Shown one piece after another: positions 19,049-29,331 of a DNA stretch of 64,000 nt. Position numbers and translations under genes: made by a program. The notes below the pieces were generated by a model. It searched no databases and had not been told where the DNA came from. It worked only from the letters and a program-made list of their open reading frames with translations. Location of the stretch: the NCBI RefSeq assembly GCF_014844035.1, contig NZ_CP062159.1, forward strand, positions 2,976,001-3,040,000. The letters run 5' to 3'. This DNA comes from Flavobacterium sp. MDT1-60 (GTDB lineage Bacteria; Bacteroidota; Bacteroidia; Flavobacteriales; Flavobacteriaceae). Position 1 is the first letter of the stretch. Every line of letters starts with the position of its first letter.

Positions 19049-22000
19049 ATGAAAAATAAAAAAGAAATTAAAACGACAGAATCTCAGGATGTTCTTGAGT
19101 TTCCGATTGTTTTGGCAGAAAAACCATCAAAAGAAAGGGGCAAAAAGGCAGATGCTGAAGAATCTATTTTGACCGATGCAGAGTTTTTAAAGATTTTGAT
19201 AAAAGTTAAAAATGGTAATTTCACCCAGCGTTTCCCAACGGATCAGAATGGAACTAAAAGATCAATTTGCGATACCTTAAATGAAATCATAGATCTTAAC
19301 GAACGCATGGTTTTTGAATTTCAGAAAGTAGGAAAGAGCATCGGTAAACAAGGAAAACTAACCAATAGAGTTGCCCTCGATGGTGCAAGAGGCTCATGGA
19401 GTTCCTGCGTTGATTCGGTAAATACACTGATTTCAGATCTTGTGCACCCAACTATCGAAATTGCGCACGTAATTACCTCGGTGGCAAAAGGAAATTTATC
19501 TCAGGAAATGCCACTTTCTATTGAGGGAAACCCGCTTCAGGGAGAATTCCTCAGAATTGCAAAAGAGGTAAACGGAATGGTAAAACAGCTGAATCTGTTT
19601 TCGATGGAGGTTACGCGTGTGGCACGTGAGGTAGGTACAGAAGGTAAACTGGGAGGTCAGGCAAAAGTAAGAGGTGTTGGTGGAGTTTGGAAAGATTTAA
19701 CCGACTCGGTAAATAAAATGGCGAGTAACCTTACTGGTCAGGTACGTAATATTGCTGATGTAACAACAGCGGTAGCAAAAGGGGATTTATCCAAAAAAAT
19801 TACGGTTGACGTAAAAGGAGAAATCTTAGAATTAAAAAATACCATCAATACTATGGTGGATCAGCTGAACTCTTTTTCATCTGAGGTAACCCGTGTGGCA
19901 AGAGAGGTAGGAACTGAAGGAAAATTAGGAGGTCAGGCTCAGGTAAAAGGAGTTGGGGGAACCTGGAAAGATTTAACGGATTCGGTAAATCAGATGGCAT
20001 CCAACTTAACGGGTCAGGTACGTAATATTGCCGATGTAACAACGGCAGTAGCAAAAGGGGATTTATCTAAAAAAATTACCGTAGACGTAAAAGGAGAAAT
20101 TCTTGAGTTGAAGAATACCATTAATACGATGGTGGATCAGCTGAATTCCTTTTCTTCTGAGGTAACGCGTGTGGCGGTAGAGGTAGGTTCTGAAGGAAAA
20201 CTGGGAGGTCAGGCAAAAGTACGAGGTGTTGGAGGAGTTTGGAAAGATTTGACCGATTCGGTAAACCAGATGGCATCGAATTTAACGGGTCAGGTACGTA
20301 ATATTGCCGAGGTAACAACGGCGGTAGCAAAAGGAGATTTATCTAAAAAAATTACCGTAAACGTTGCGGGAGAAATCCTGGAACTTAAGAATACCATCAA
20401 CACGATGGTGGATCAGCTGAACTCTTTTGGTGCCGAGGTAACCCGTGTGGCAAGAGAGGTAGGTTCAGAAGGAAAGCTGGGAGGTCAGGCAAAAGTAAAA
20501 GGTGTTGGTGGAACCTGGAAAGATTTAACCGATTCGGTAAATCAGATGGCATCGAATTTAACAGGGCAGGTAAGAAATATTGCCGAAGTAACCACTGCGG
20601 TGGCCAATGGGGATTTATCGAAAAAGATTACTGCTGTAGCCGAAGGAGAAATTCTGGAGTTAAAGAAAACCATTAATACGATGGTGGATCAGCTGAACTC
20701 GTTTTCTTCTGAGGTAACCCGTGTGGCACTTGAGGTGGGTACCGAAGGAAAACTGGGAGGTCAGGCCAAAGTAAAAGGAGTTGGAGGAACCTGGAAAGAT
20801 TTGACGGATTCTGTAAATCAGATGGCTTCGAATTTAACCGGTCAGGTGCGTAATATTGCAGAGGTAACCACAGCGGTAGCAAAAGGAGATTTATCACGCC
20901 AGATTACCGTAGATACAAAAGGAGAGATCCTGGAGCTTAAAAACACCATTAATACGATGGTTGGCCAGCTAAACTCATTTGCATCAGAGGTAACCCGTGT
21001 GGCGCGTGAGGTTGGTACCGAAGGAAAACTGGGAGGTCAGGCACAGGTGGAAGGTGTTGGTGGAACATGGAAAGATTTAACGGATTCGGTGAACCAGATG
21101 GCATCGAACTTAACGGGGCAGGTGCGTAATATCGCCGAGGTGACCACAGCGGTGGCAAAAGGGGATTTATCATTACAAATTACAGTAGACGTAAAAGGAG
21201 AAATCCTGGAGCTTAAAAATACAATTAATACCATGGTGGATCAGCTTCGAGGCTTTGCTTCGGAGGTAACCAGGGTATCAAGAGAGGTAGGAACAGAAGG
21301 AAAACTGGGAGGTCAGGCAAATGTGCCGGGAGTTGCCGGAACCTGGAAAGATTTAACGGATTCGGTTAACCAGATGGCAGGAAACCTTACCGCTCAGGTA
21401 CGTAATATTGCCGATGTGGCGATTGCCGTAGCAAATGGGGATATGTCCCGAAAAATTACCGTTGACGTTCGTGGGGAAATTCTTCAATTAAAAGAAACCC
21501 TGAATACGATGGTGGATCAGCTTCGTGAATTTGCATCAGAGGTAACTCGTGTGGCCCGTGAGGTGGGTACCGAAGGTAAACTGGGAGGCCAGGCAAATGT
21601 TCCCGGAGTTGCCGGAACGTGGAAAGATTTAACAGATTCGGTTAATCAAATGGCGGGTAACTTAACGACTCAGGTACGTAATATTGCCGAGGTAACGATT
21701 GCCGTAGCAAACGGGGATATGTCGAAAAAAATTACCGCAGACGTTCGTGGAGAAATTCTTCAATTAAAAGAAACCGTAAATACGATGGTGGATCAGCTTC
21801 GTGCCTTTGCATCTGAGGTAACTCGCGTGGCGCGTGAGGTGGGTACCGATGGAAAATTAGGTGGACAAGCCTTCGTACCGGGAGTTGCCGGAACCTGGAA
21901 AGATTTAACGGATTCGGTGAACCAAATGGCATCGAACTTAACGGATCAGGTGCGTAATATTGCCGAGGTAACAAAAGCCGTGGCAAATGGCGACCTTTCA

Positions 22001-25000
22001 AAACCGATTACGGTTGACGTAAAAGGGGAGATTTTGGATTTGAAAAATACTTTCAATACCATGGTGGAACAGCTGAACTCGTTTGCATCCGAGGTAACTC
22101 GTGTGGCGCGTGAAGTAGGTACTGAAGGAAAGCTGGGAGGACAATCTGAAGTAAAAGGTGTTGCCGGAACGTGGAAAGATTTAACGGATTCGGTTAACTT
22201 GATGGCATCCAATTTAACATCACAAGTACGTGGAATTGCAAAAGTTGTAACCTCTGTGGCAAAAGGAAACCTGAAACAAAAATTATCAATTGATGCCAAA
22301 GGTGAGGTGGCACAATTAACAGATACGATCAATGAAATGATTGATACGCTGGCAACCTTCTCAGATCAGGTAACAACCGTGGCACGTGAGGTAGGAGCGG
22401 AAGGAAAATTGGGAGGGCAGGCGAATGTACCCGGAGCTTCAGGAACGTGGAAAAACTTAACAGAAAACGTAAATCAGCTTGCGGCGAACTTAACGACTCA
22501 GGTACGTGCGATTTCTGAGGTAGCTTCTGCGGTAACACAGGGGGATTTAACACGAACAATTGGTGTTGAAGCTAAAGGTGAGGTAGAAGCTCTTAAAGAT
22601 ACCATCAACCAGATGATTTCGAATCTGAAAGCAACAACTTTAAGAAATCAGGAACAAGACTGGCTGAAATCGAATTTAGCTAAATTCACACAAATGCTTC
22701 AGGGGCAAAAAGAATTGAATTCGGTTACCAGAAAAATTCTTTCTGAGCTGGCAACGGTTGTAACAGCACAACACGGACTGTTTTATATTTTGCAGGAAGA
22801 TGAAAATTTTGAAGATTCAAAACTGAATCTTATTGCTTCTTATGCTTACATCAAAAGAAAAAATTCACCTACGCAATATGCAATGGGAGAAGGACTTATT
22901 GGTCAGGTGGCAATCGAAAAAGAAAGAATTATTCTGAGTAATGTGCCCAAGGATTATATTAAAATTAATTCAGGTTTGGGAGATGCCAAGCCACAGGACG
23001 TTATTATTCTGCCGGTACTTTTTGAAGGACAATTAAAAGCCGTTATTGAATTGGCATCTTTAGATACTTTCAGCCAGACGCACTTAGATTTCCTTGAAGG
23101 ATTGACAGAAAGTATTGGTATTGTATTGAACACGATTGAATCCAACTCGAGAACCGAAGAATTATTGGTACAATCTCAATCTTTGGCAGGAGAGCTAAAA
23201 AGCCAACAGGAAGTACTAAAAAATACGAACGAAGAACTGGAAGAAAAAGCATTCTTGTTAGCAAATCAAAAAGAGGAAGTAGAGCTTAAAAACCAAGAGG
23301 TAGAGGTGGCGAGAAAAGCTTTGGAAGAAAAAGCAGATCAGCTGACCTTAACATCCAAATACAAATCGGAATTCCTGGCGAATATGTCGCATGAGTTGAG
23401 AACGCCATTGAACAGTTTACAGATTTTAGCCAACGAATTAATCGCCAACAGAGACGGAAACCTTTCAGAAAAACAAATTCAGTTTGCCAAAACAATCAAT
23501 TCTTGTGGAGATGACTTAATTCAGTTGATTAATGACATTCTGGATCTTTCGAAAATCGAATCCGGTTATATTTCTGTGGATTACAATCCGATTAGTTTTG
23601 ATGAAATCAGTCGATTTGTGGAGTCAACCTTTAATCCAATTGCGGAGGCCAAACATCTACGCTTTAAAATCAGCATGGATAAAGAACTTCCGGAATTGAT
23701 TGAAACCGATTCACAACGATTAAATCAAATTTTGAAAAACTTGCTGTCGAATTCTTTCAAGTTTACTGAAAAAGGAGAAGTACAATTAAAAATATACAAA
23801 GCCAATAACAATTGGAAAACAACAAATCTTAGTTTAGATAAAGCAGAAGCAGTGGTTGCTTTTGAGATTTCGGATACTGGAATCGGAATTTCCAAAGAAA
23901 AGCAAAACATCATATTTGAAGCATTCCAACAGGCCGAAGGTTCAACCAGCCGTAAATATGGAGGAACTGGTTTGGGATTATCAATTAGCCGTGGACTTTC
24001 TGATTTATTGGGAGGAAGTATCGAATTGGAAAGTGACATGAATATCGGAAGTAAATTTACCCTATTCCTTCCTTTGCAATATGTAGATATTTCTGAAATA
24101 GAAGATATTGATGTAGAAGAAGAAATAGATGTAAAAGGCCGTATCAAATCATTGCCTTCTGAAAAATTCAACCGATCTGATATTGATTTGTTTTTTGTAG
24201 ATGAAATTGGCGATGACAGAACTGATATTAAACCAGGCGACAAAGTATTATTGATTGCGGAAGATAATCTGACATTTGCTAAGATTATGCTGGAACAGGC
24301 CCATATCAACGGAATCAAGGCGATTGTAACCACAAAAGGGAATGATGTTATAGATTTCATTAATCAGTTTCATCCGCACGCAATTACAATGGATTTAAAC
24401 ATGCCGGACACCAGTGGATGGAAAATCCTGGACCGTTTAAAAACCGATTTCAATTTACGCCATATTCCGGTTTATATTATTTCTGGTGAAGACGAGAGAA
24501 ACAAAGGACTTAAACGTGGTGCAAGAAACTTTTTCTTAAAACCGGTTAAAAACGATTCGCTGTCTTATCTTTTTAACGATATTCACGACTTTAAGAATAA
24601 AAAGATAAAAAATCTGTTAGTAGTAGATGATAATGAACTTGAATTGAGCCGAATAATAAATGCTATTGATGGCGATGATATTACGATATCCAGTGCAAAA
24701 ACAGCCAGCGAAGCAGTTGCATTAATACAGGAAAAATCATTTGATTGTATTATCTTAGATTTAGTTTTGCCAGATGCAGACGGTCTTGAGATAATTACGG
24801 ATTTGGAGAATAATATTGCCGGACAGGAAACAGCTATTATTATACATTCGGCTGGCGATGTTACAAAAAAACAAAGACTAAAACTAAACAGATTCGCTCA
24901 TAGTATCATTACGAAAAGTGCTGGTTCTATGGAGGAATTGATTGATCAGACCGCTTTGTTTATGCATCGTGTTCATAAAGAACTTCCTGGTGAAATGAAA

Positions 25001-25408
25001 GAAATCATCGAATCATTTTATTTGAAAGAGGATGTATTGCAGGGCAAAAAAGTTTTATTAGTGGATGATGATGTACGTAATCTTTTTGCACTAACAACAG
25101 CTCTGGAAAGATATGACCTGGATGTAATTAGTGCCGAAAGTGGTCAGGAAGCAATCGATATTCTGAATCAAAATAAAGATATAAATATTGTCCTGATGGA
25201 TATTATGATGCCCGAAATGGATGGTTATGAAACGATGAAACGCATTCGAAAAGATGCCAAACATAAGGATCTTACCATTATTGCCGTAACAGCAAAAGCA
25301 ATGAAGGGCGATAGACAGCGTTGCATAGAATCAGGAGCCTCAGATTATATGACAAAACCCGTAAATGTTGAGCAGTTGTCTTCGTTAATGCGCGTATGGC
25401 TTAAATAA
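19049..25408 (+). CDS. Soluble poly-HAMP hybrid histidine kinase with GAF and three REC domains
   Basis: A 2119-residue protein without signal peptide or membrane segments. A divergent HAMP region (about 45-190) leads into eleven tandem 92-residue units (about 186-1195), each with [36 protein letters not shown], and [18 protein letters not shown] followed by [17 protein letters not shown], which is two HAMP modules per unit. Then come a GAF domain (about 1230-1370), a coiled coil, a kinase core (His in [11 protein letters not shown] near 1447, [14 protein letters not shown]), and three receivers near 1730, 1855 and 2000 with Asp in [16 protein letters not shown] and LMDIMMPE. The layout recalls group III (Nik1-like) kinases, in which HAMP arrays set kinase state. 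With no membrane anchor, the array must sense an internal cue or a partner. The downstream REC-kinase gene starts 27 bases later. Confidence 0.95.
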   Translation: MKNKKEIKTTESQDVLEFPIVLAEKPSKERGKKADAEESILTDAEFLKILIKVKNGNFTQRFPTDQNGTKRSICDTLNEIIDLNERMVFEFQKVGKSIGKQGKLTNRVALDGARGSWSSCVDSVNTLISDLVHPTIEIAHVITSVAKGNLSQEMPLSIEGNPLQGEFLRIAKEVNGMVKQLNLFSMEVTRVAREVGTEGKLGGQAKVRGVGGVWKDLTDSVNKMASNLTGQVRNIADVTTAVAKGDLSKKITVDVKGEILELKNTINTMVDQLNSFSSEVTRVAREVGTEGKLGGQAQVKGVGGTWKDLTDSVNQMASNLTGQVRNIADVTTAVAKGDLSKKITVDVKGEILELKNTINTMVDQLNSFSSEVTRVAVEVGSEGKLGGQAKVRGVGGVWKDLTDSVNQMASNLTGQVRNIAEVTTAVAKGDLSKKITVNVAGEILELKNTINTMVDQLNSFGAEVTRVAREVGSEGKLGGQAKVKGVGGTWKDLTDSVNQMASNLTGQVRNIAEVTTAVANGDLSKKITAVAEGEILELKKTINTMVDQLNSFSSEVTRVALEVGTEGKLGGQAKVKGVGGTWKDLTDSVNQMASNLTGQVRNIAEVTTAVAKGDLSRQITVDTKGEILELKNTINTMVGQLNSFASEVTRVAREVGTEGKLGGQAQVEGVGGTWKDLTDSVNQMASNLTGQVRNIAEVTTAVAKGDLSLQITVDVKGEILELKNTINTMVDQLRGFASEVTRVSREVGTEGKLGGQANVPGVAGTWKDLTDSVNQMAGNLTAQVRNIADVAIAVANGDMSRKITVDVRGEILQLKETLNTMVDQLREFASEVTRVAREVGTEGKLGGQANVPGVAGTWKDLTDSVNQMAGNLTTQVRNIAEVTIAVANGDMSKKITADVRGEILQLKETVNTMVDQLRAFASEVTRVAREVGTDGKLGGQAFVPGVAGTWKDLTDSVNQMASNLTDQVRNIAEVTKAVANGDLSKPITVDVKGEILDLKNTFNTMVEQLNSFASEVTRVAREVGTEGKLGGQSEVKGVAGTWKDLTDSVNLMASNLTSQVRGIAKVVTSVAKGNLKQKLSIDAKGEVAQLTDTINEMIDTLATFSDQVTTVAREVGAEGKLGGQANVPGASGTWKNLTENVNQLAANLTTQVRAISEVASAVTQGDLTRTIGVEAKGEVEALKDTINQMISNLKATTLRNQEQDWLKSNLAKFTQMLQGQKELNSVTRKILSELATVVTAQHGLFYILQEDENFEDSKLNLIASYAYIKRKNSPTQYAMGEGLIGQVAIEKERIILSNVPKDYIKINSGLGDAKPQDVIILPVLFEGQLKAVIELASLDTFSQTHLDFLEGLTESIGIVLNTIESNSRTEELLVQSQSLAGELKSQQEVLKNTNEELEEKAFLLANQKEEVELKNQEVEVARKALEEKADQLTLTSKYKSEFLANMSHELRTPLNSLQILANELIANRDGNLSEKQIQFAKTINSCGDDLIQLINDILDLSKIESGYISVDYNPISFDEISRFVESTFNPIAEAKHLRFKISMDKELPELIETDSQRLNQILKNLLSNSFKFTEKGEVQLKIYKANNNWKTTNLSLDKAEAVVAFEISDTGIGISKEKQNIIFEAFQQAEGSTSRKYGGTGLGLSISRGLSDLLGGSIELESDMNIGSKFTLFLPLQYVDISEIEDIDVEEEIDVKGRIKSLPSEKFNRSDIDLFFVDEIGDDRTDIKPGDKVLLIAEDNLTFAKIMLEQAHINGIKAIVTTKGNDVIDFINQFHPHAITMDLNMPDTSGWKILDRLKTDFNLRHIPVYIISGEDERNKGLKRGARNFFLKPVKNDSLSYLFNDIHDFKNKKIKNLLVVDDNELELSRIINAIDGDDITISSAKTASEAVALIQEKSFDCIILDLVLPDADGLEIITDLENNIAGQETAIIIHSAGDVTKKQRLKLNRFAHSIITKSAGSMEELIDQTALFMHRVHKELPGEMKEIIESFYLKEDVLQGKKVLLVDDDVRNLFALTTALERYDLDVISAESGQEAIDILNQNKDINIVLMDIMMPEMDGYETMKRIRKDAKHKDLTIIAVTAKAMKGDRQRCIESGASDYMTKPVNVEQLSSLMRVWLK
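19606..22632 (+). repeat. Eleven tandem 276-bp coding repeats (HAMP units)
   Basis: Within the kinase gene a 276-bp unit recurs about eleven times with very similar DNA. For example, the codons for [20 protein letters not shown] recur almost unchanged. Units 1-6 share GVGG after the Gly-rich motif, whereas units 7-10 share GVAG, suggesting block duplication of neighbouring units. Such repeats can expand or contract by recombination and are prone to assembly collapse. Confidence 0.9.
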
Positions 25409-25435
25409 TAATTTTATATTCAATGCAAAATAAGA

Positions 25436-26656
25436 ATGGGAGACGCAATTAAAATCTTAATAGTCGATGATAAAAAAGAAAACCTACTTTCTTTACAAGT
25501 CATCCTGGCTGAACGTGGTTATCAGTTTGTTGAAGCAACATCAGGAAAAGATGCTTTGCGGATCCTCCTGAAAAATCAGGATTTTGCTATTATCCTCATG
25601 GATGTTCAAATGCCATTAATGGATGGTTTTGAAACAGCCGAATTAATTCGCCAAAGTGAAAAACTAAAACACGTTCCCATTATCTTCTTAACTGCCAATA
25701 TGAATACCAATGAATACATTTTCAAAGGGTATCAGTCTGGCGCGGTTGATTATATGATTAAACCCTTGTCGCCAGAAATCTTGCAGGCAAAAGTGATGGT
25801 TTTTACCGAATTGTTCCGAAAAAACCAGGAATTAAGAAAGAAAGAAGAAGAAACCCATGCGCTTAACGAAATCATTCTAAAGACCAATAAAGAACTTGCT
25901 TCTCAATATGCAGCGATAGAAAAACATGCCGAAGAATTGAAAAAGAAAAACATGGAGTTGGACGCTTTTACATACATCTCAAGCCATGATCTTCAGGAAC
26001 CACTGCGAAAAATTCAGACTTTTGCAAATCTCATTATGTCTAATGAATATGGTAATTTATCAGAAGATGGAAAGACAAAATTTGACAGGATTTTGTATGC
26101 CTGCAACAGAATGCGTGAACTGATTAACAGTCTTCTTACATTCTCCCGTGCCACACTTGTTGACAGAAGATTTGAAACCGTTGATCTTAATGTGATAATT
26201 AACGATGTAAAAGAGGCGTTAAACGAAAATTTAAACGAAAAAGGAGCTACCATTATCACTGATTTTCATGATACGGCAAAGGTAATCCCTTTTCAGTTTG
26301 TTCAGTTAATGGAAAATCTTATTCATAATGCTATCAAATTTGCCAAGACAGAAACACCATTAGAAATCAATATTAAAAGCCGTTTGGTATATGGTATTGA
26401 TTTAAAAATTGAAAACTTGTCGACAGATGTAAATTATTGTCACATTAGTTTTGGAGATAACGGAATTGGTTTTGAACCACAACACAGCGAGAAAATTTTT
26501 GGTGTTTTTCAGAAATTGCATGGAAGGGATTTGTACGAAGGAACGGGAATTGGACTAGCGATCGTCAAGAAAATTGTCGAAAATCATAATGGTCACATAA
26601 ATGCTGTTGGTGAGCCTATGCAAGGCGCAACTTTTAATATTTATATCCCTTGTTAA
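25436..26656 (+). CDS. REC-coiled coil-histidine kinase
   Basis: A 406-residue cytosolic protein. An N-terminal receiver (about 5-120; ILIVDDKKENLLSL, Asp in IILMDVQMPLMDG, Lys in YMIKPLSPE) is followed by a long coiled coil (about 125-180) and a kinase core with His in SSHDLQEPLRKIQTF, N box in MENLIHNAIKFAK and G boxes in DNGIGFEPQHSEKIF and GTGIGLAIVKKI. A kinase with its own N-terminal receiver can be controlled by phosphate from another kinase. It starts 27 bases after the poly-HAMP kinase gene and is probably in the same operon, so a relay between the two is likely, by inference. Its kinase core is the closest local relative of the CheB-CheR fusion, but here the His is present. Confidence 0.93.
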   Translation: MGDAIKILIVDDKKENLLSLQVILAERGYQFVEATSGKDALRILLKNQDFAIILMDVQMPLMDGFETAELIRQSEKLKHVPIIFLTANMNTNEYIFKGYQSGAVDYMIKPLSPEILQAKVMVFTELFRKNQELRKKEEETHALNEIILKTNKELASQYAAIEKHAEELKKKNMELDAFTYISSHDLQEPLRKIQTFANLIMSNEYGNLSEDGKTKFDRILYACNRMRELINSLLTFSRATLVDRRFETVDLNVIINDVKEALNENLNEKGATIITDFHDTAKVIPFQFVQLMENLIHNAIKFAKTETPLEINIKSRLVYGIDLKIENLSTDVNYCHISFGDNGIGFEPQHSEKIFGVFQKLHGRDLYEGTGIGLAIVKKIVENHNGHINAVGEPMQGATFNIYIPC

Positions 26657-26793
26657 TAATGGTTAGGATTGAATTCCTGTAATACTATTTTGGATTTATA
26701 TAAAATTTAAAACGTGTGGTGAATTAATTTTAAGGTTCTGAAAATGAAATGATTATTCTTTTTGTTTAAAGATTAATTTTAAAATAAATCACC

Positions 26794-27322
26794 ATGTTTT
26801 TATCTATAAAAAATAGAATCGTTACAGTAGTTCTTTGTTTGACTTGTGGTTTCGTAAACGCACAGCAAAAACACAACAAATTCTCCCTGCCGTTATAGTA
26901 AAACATCCACCGGATTCCTGATGGTATTACGCGAAGGAGATAACGTTATTACATCAATAGAAAATCTCGTTAAAGAGCAACAAATTCCTTCAGGAAATTT
27001 TACCGGAATTGGTTTTGCAGAAGAAGCCACCTTTGGTTTTTTTGACTTTAATCAGAAGAAATTCAATCCGAAGACATTTAACAAGGTAGAGTTGGGAAGC
27101 CTTACCGGATCTATTGCGTGGAGTGAAGGAAAACCCTCTTTACATATTCATGGCGTCGCAACCGATGATCAGTTTCAGGCACATGGCGGACATATTTTGG
27201 CGCTTAAAGTAGGAACAGGTTCAATGGAAATTTATGTAACCGTAAATCAGGAAAAATTAGAAAGAAAAATGGAACAGCCATTGGATGCAAATGTGCTACA
27301 ATTACCTTGTATGAAAAATTAA
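26794..27322 (+). pseudogene. Frameshifted secreted PPC-domain (DUF296-type) gene
   Basis: ATG at 26794 encodes a signal peptide (VVLCLTCGFVNAQ) and then hits a stop near 26896. The main domain is in the next frame: upstream of the ATG at 26921 that frame reads NSPCRYSKTSTGFLMVLREG, and the open frame continues for 133 residues with GDNVITSIENLVKEQQIPSG, FTGIGFAEEATFGFFD and HIHGVATDDQFQAHGGH. This is the PPC fold of the DUF296 family, including the conserved His-rich strand. Deleting one A from the A5 run after the signal peptide (CAAAAAC to CAAAAC) joins them as AQQNTTNSPCRYSKTSTG. Exported PPC proteins are of unknown function. The downstream part could still be made from 26921 without a signal. 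Confidence 0.7.
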
Positions 27323-27433
27323 CTTATCAAATTTTAAGTTTAAAACCTGTTTTTTAATATTTTTAGAGGTAAACCATCTGATATTGAGATTTTTATAGTA
27401 CTTTTAAGTTGTAATATTTTAATTTTTTATCAT

Positions 27434-27919
27434 ATGAAAAACAAGATTTTAAATGGATTATTATTAGGAAGTGTACTGATTTCAATGTTCGCCTGTAATC
27501 AAAAAAAAGAGGAAGAAAAACCTGTGGTAGTTGATAAAGAACAGATAAAAAAGGAAATTCAGGCAAAAGAAGATGAATTTGCAGCAACTTATAATTCAGG
27601 AGAACTTAAAAATATTGGCTATTATGCTGATGATGCTGTAAGTTATTATCAACACAGGAAACCTTTAGTTGGTAAGCAGGCAATTTCTGAGTTTTTGATA
27701 GCTGATTTAGGAGCAAATTCTAATTTAATTTCTTTTAAAACGAATGAAGTTTTTGTTTCAAATGATGGAAATCAGGTTGTAGAAAGCGGTTCTTTTACCG
27801 TAACAGATTCTAGCAAAACTGTTTTAAATAGCGGAAACTATCTTAGTTTATTTGAAAAAAGAGACGGTAAATATGTTTGTGTCAGAGATATGAGCGCTTC
27901 AGATGTGGAGGCAAAATAA
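27434..27919 (+). CDS. DUF4440/SnoaL-like lipoprotein
   Basis: A 161-residue lipoprotein (signal ending LISMFAC) with a short charged linker and a domain of the NTF2-like fold. The order of elements, QIKKEIQAKEDEFAATYNSG, then YYADDAVSYYQHRKPLVGKQ, FKTNEVFVSNDGNQVVESG and YLSLFEKRDGKYVCVRDM, is typical of DUF4440/SnoaL-like proteins that act as ketosteroid-isomerase-like enzymes or binding domains. No catalytic assignment is possible. It would sit in a membrane facing the periplasm. A perfect 14-bp stem terminator follows. Confidence 0.75.
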   Translation: MKNKILNGLLLGSVLISMFACNQKKEEEKPVVVDKEQIKKEIQAKEDEFAATYNSGELKNIGYYADDAVSYYQHRKPLVGKQAISEFLIADLGANSNLISFKTNEVFVSNDGNQVVESGSFTVTDSSKTVLNSGNYLSLFEKRDGKYVCVRDMSASDVEAK

Positions 27920-27943
27920 AGAAACCAAATTTGCAGATAAAAT

Positions 27944-27978
27944 AAATGGACTAAAACGTATTAAGTTTTAGTCCATTT
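27944..27978. terminator. Bidirectional terminator between convergent genes
   Basis: Perfect 14-bp stem AAATGGACTAAAAC / GTTTTAGTCCATTT with a 7-base loop, followed by T runs on the plus strand and A/T-rich sequence on the other. It separates the lipoprotein gene from the convergent gene at 28000-29130. Confidence 0.85.
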
Positions 27979-27999
27979 ATTTTTTTCAAAGAAACCTTT

Positions 28000-29130
28000 T
28001 TAACGTCTTCTTCCACCTCCGCCTCCAAAGCCACCACCACCTCTGCTACCTCCGCTAAAACTACTTCCGCTACTTCTGGTACGACCAGAATCAAAACTTG
28101 GAGATGCTGAACGATTTGAAGTCGACGGACGATTTATGTTGGAAGATCGGTCTGAAGTCCCGGCTGAAGGGCGATTTATGTTTGAGGAGCGATCTGAGGT
28201 ACCTGCTGAAGGACGATTCACTTTTGATGATCGATCTGATGTTGATGCCCGATTTGCATTTGATGCCCGATTTGTGTTAGATCCGCGATCGGATGTACCT
28301 GCTGTCGGTCGATTGCTGTTATTTCCACGGTTATTGCCGTACTTTCCATTTGCTCTGTTATCTGAAACGGTATTGGATCGGTTTCTATCGTTATTATAAT
28401 GATTAATTTGATTTCTGTTATTAATGATTACCGTATTTCCACCACCATAATGTCCGCCATAATAACCACCATGATACCAATTATTATGACGATAAATACC
28501 TACTGCCAAAACAGTAAATGCTGCAAAATAAGGAGGATAATATCCATAATAATAAGGAGGATAATAAGGTACATAGGCCGGAGAATACACATACTGTACA
28601 ATTGGTGCCGATTCTACGACAACAGTAGTTGTGGCAGGAACGTTAACTGTAACAGGGTTTGAACCAACATAAGCCGGATTGGCAGTTACTGAAGAACTTG
28701 TAGTCTTGGGCTCGATAACATAATCTTTACCGTAGAGATCTTCATCTCCAACCATTTGTAAAGAGACTTTTCCGTTTTTGTCTTTATTCACTAAAATGAC
28801 AGCAACATCCTGGGTTTCTTTATCACTTACATTTACCTGAAGAACAAACGTAAAAGCATTGCCATCTTTTTTAGTAACTACTTTAATAAAATCAACTTTT
28901 TTGTCAAGATTCAGATCCAGATTATTGATTTTTGTCTCTTTTTGATTTAATGACTTTTCAAAATCCTCAATGGTTTTTGACTTTTGAAAAAGATCAAGAA
29001 CAGCATATAAATCCAGATTATCTCCGGGCAAACCCAATGGAGGCACATCCTCATCTTTTGTTTGAGAAAACACAGACTGATTCGATAAACATATTGCAAC
29101 CACTAATAATGACAAAAAAAGTTTTTTCAT
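28000..29130 (-). CDS. Secreted protein with Ser/Asn/Arg repeats and Gly-rich tail, unknown function
   Basis: The ATG at 29130 (MKKLFLSLLVVAICLSNQSV) begins a signal peptide and is preferred over an in-frame ATG ten codons upstream. The mature protein (about 355 residues) has a conserved-looking N-terminal part of about 130 residues (DLDLNLDKKVDFIKVV, VLQVNVSDKETQDVAVI), a central hydrophobic Tyr/Pro-rich stretch (YVPYYPPYYYGYYPPYFAAF), then repeated blocks of the type GTSDRSSNINRPSA, and a tail rich in Gly and Arg. Similar low-complexity exported proteins are common in flavobacteria without known function. The repeats in the DNA (near 28140-28330) invite copy-number change. Confidence 0.75.
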   Translation of the reverse strand: MKKLFLSLLVVAICLSNQSVFSQTKDEDVPPLGLPGDNLDLYAVLDLFQKSKTIEDFEKSLNQKETKINNLDLNLDKKVDFIKVVTKKDGNAFTFVLQVNVSDKETQDVAVILVNKDKNGKVSLQMVGDEDLYGKDYVIEPKTTSSSVTANPAYVGSNPVTVNVPATTTVVVESAPIVQYVYSPAYVPYYPPYYYGYYPPYFAAFTVLAVGIYRHNNWYHGGYYGGHYGGGNTVIINNRNQINHYNNDRNRSNTVSDNRANGKYGNNRGNNSNRPTAGTSDRGSNTNRASNANRASTSDRSSKVNRPSAGTSDRSSNINRPSAGTSDRSSNINRPSTSNRSASPSFDSGRTRSSGSSFSGGSRGGGGFGGGGGRRR

Positions 29131-29331
29131 AATAAAAGAGTTTAGATGAATATACTGCAAGTTAATGAATATCAGTAATATAAAAAAATATTATAGGCTG
29201 TTTTGCTCAGATCTGAATTTCTTATTTGTACAAAATATTTTTTCTGTAAAATTTAGTAAACAGGATAGTACATGACGCTAAGTTCGTTAGTATTAGATAC
29301 TTTTATTAAAGACTAATCTAACCAAAATCAT

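Noticed and set aside
19851..22559. Series of minus-strand open frames rich in Leu and Pro opposite the kinase gene, and similar opposite other long genes
   Set aside because: They recur with the same 276-bp period as the coding repeats and are shadows of the HAMP codons, with no start context or family match.
19606..22632. Possible CRISPR-like repeat array
   Set aside because: The repeats are 276 bp, contiguous, in frame and encode HAMP modules; there are no spacers.
28098..28662. Plus-strand frames opposite the low-complexity secreted protein
   Set aside because: They mirror the Ser/Asn/Arg repeats and poly-Tyr region of the minus-strand gene, which has a signal peptide and sensible start.
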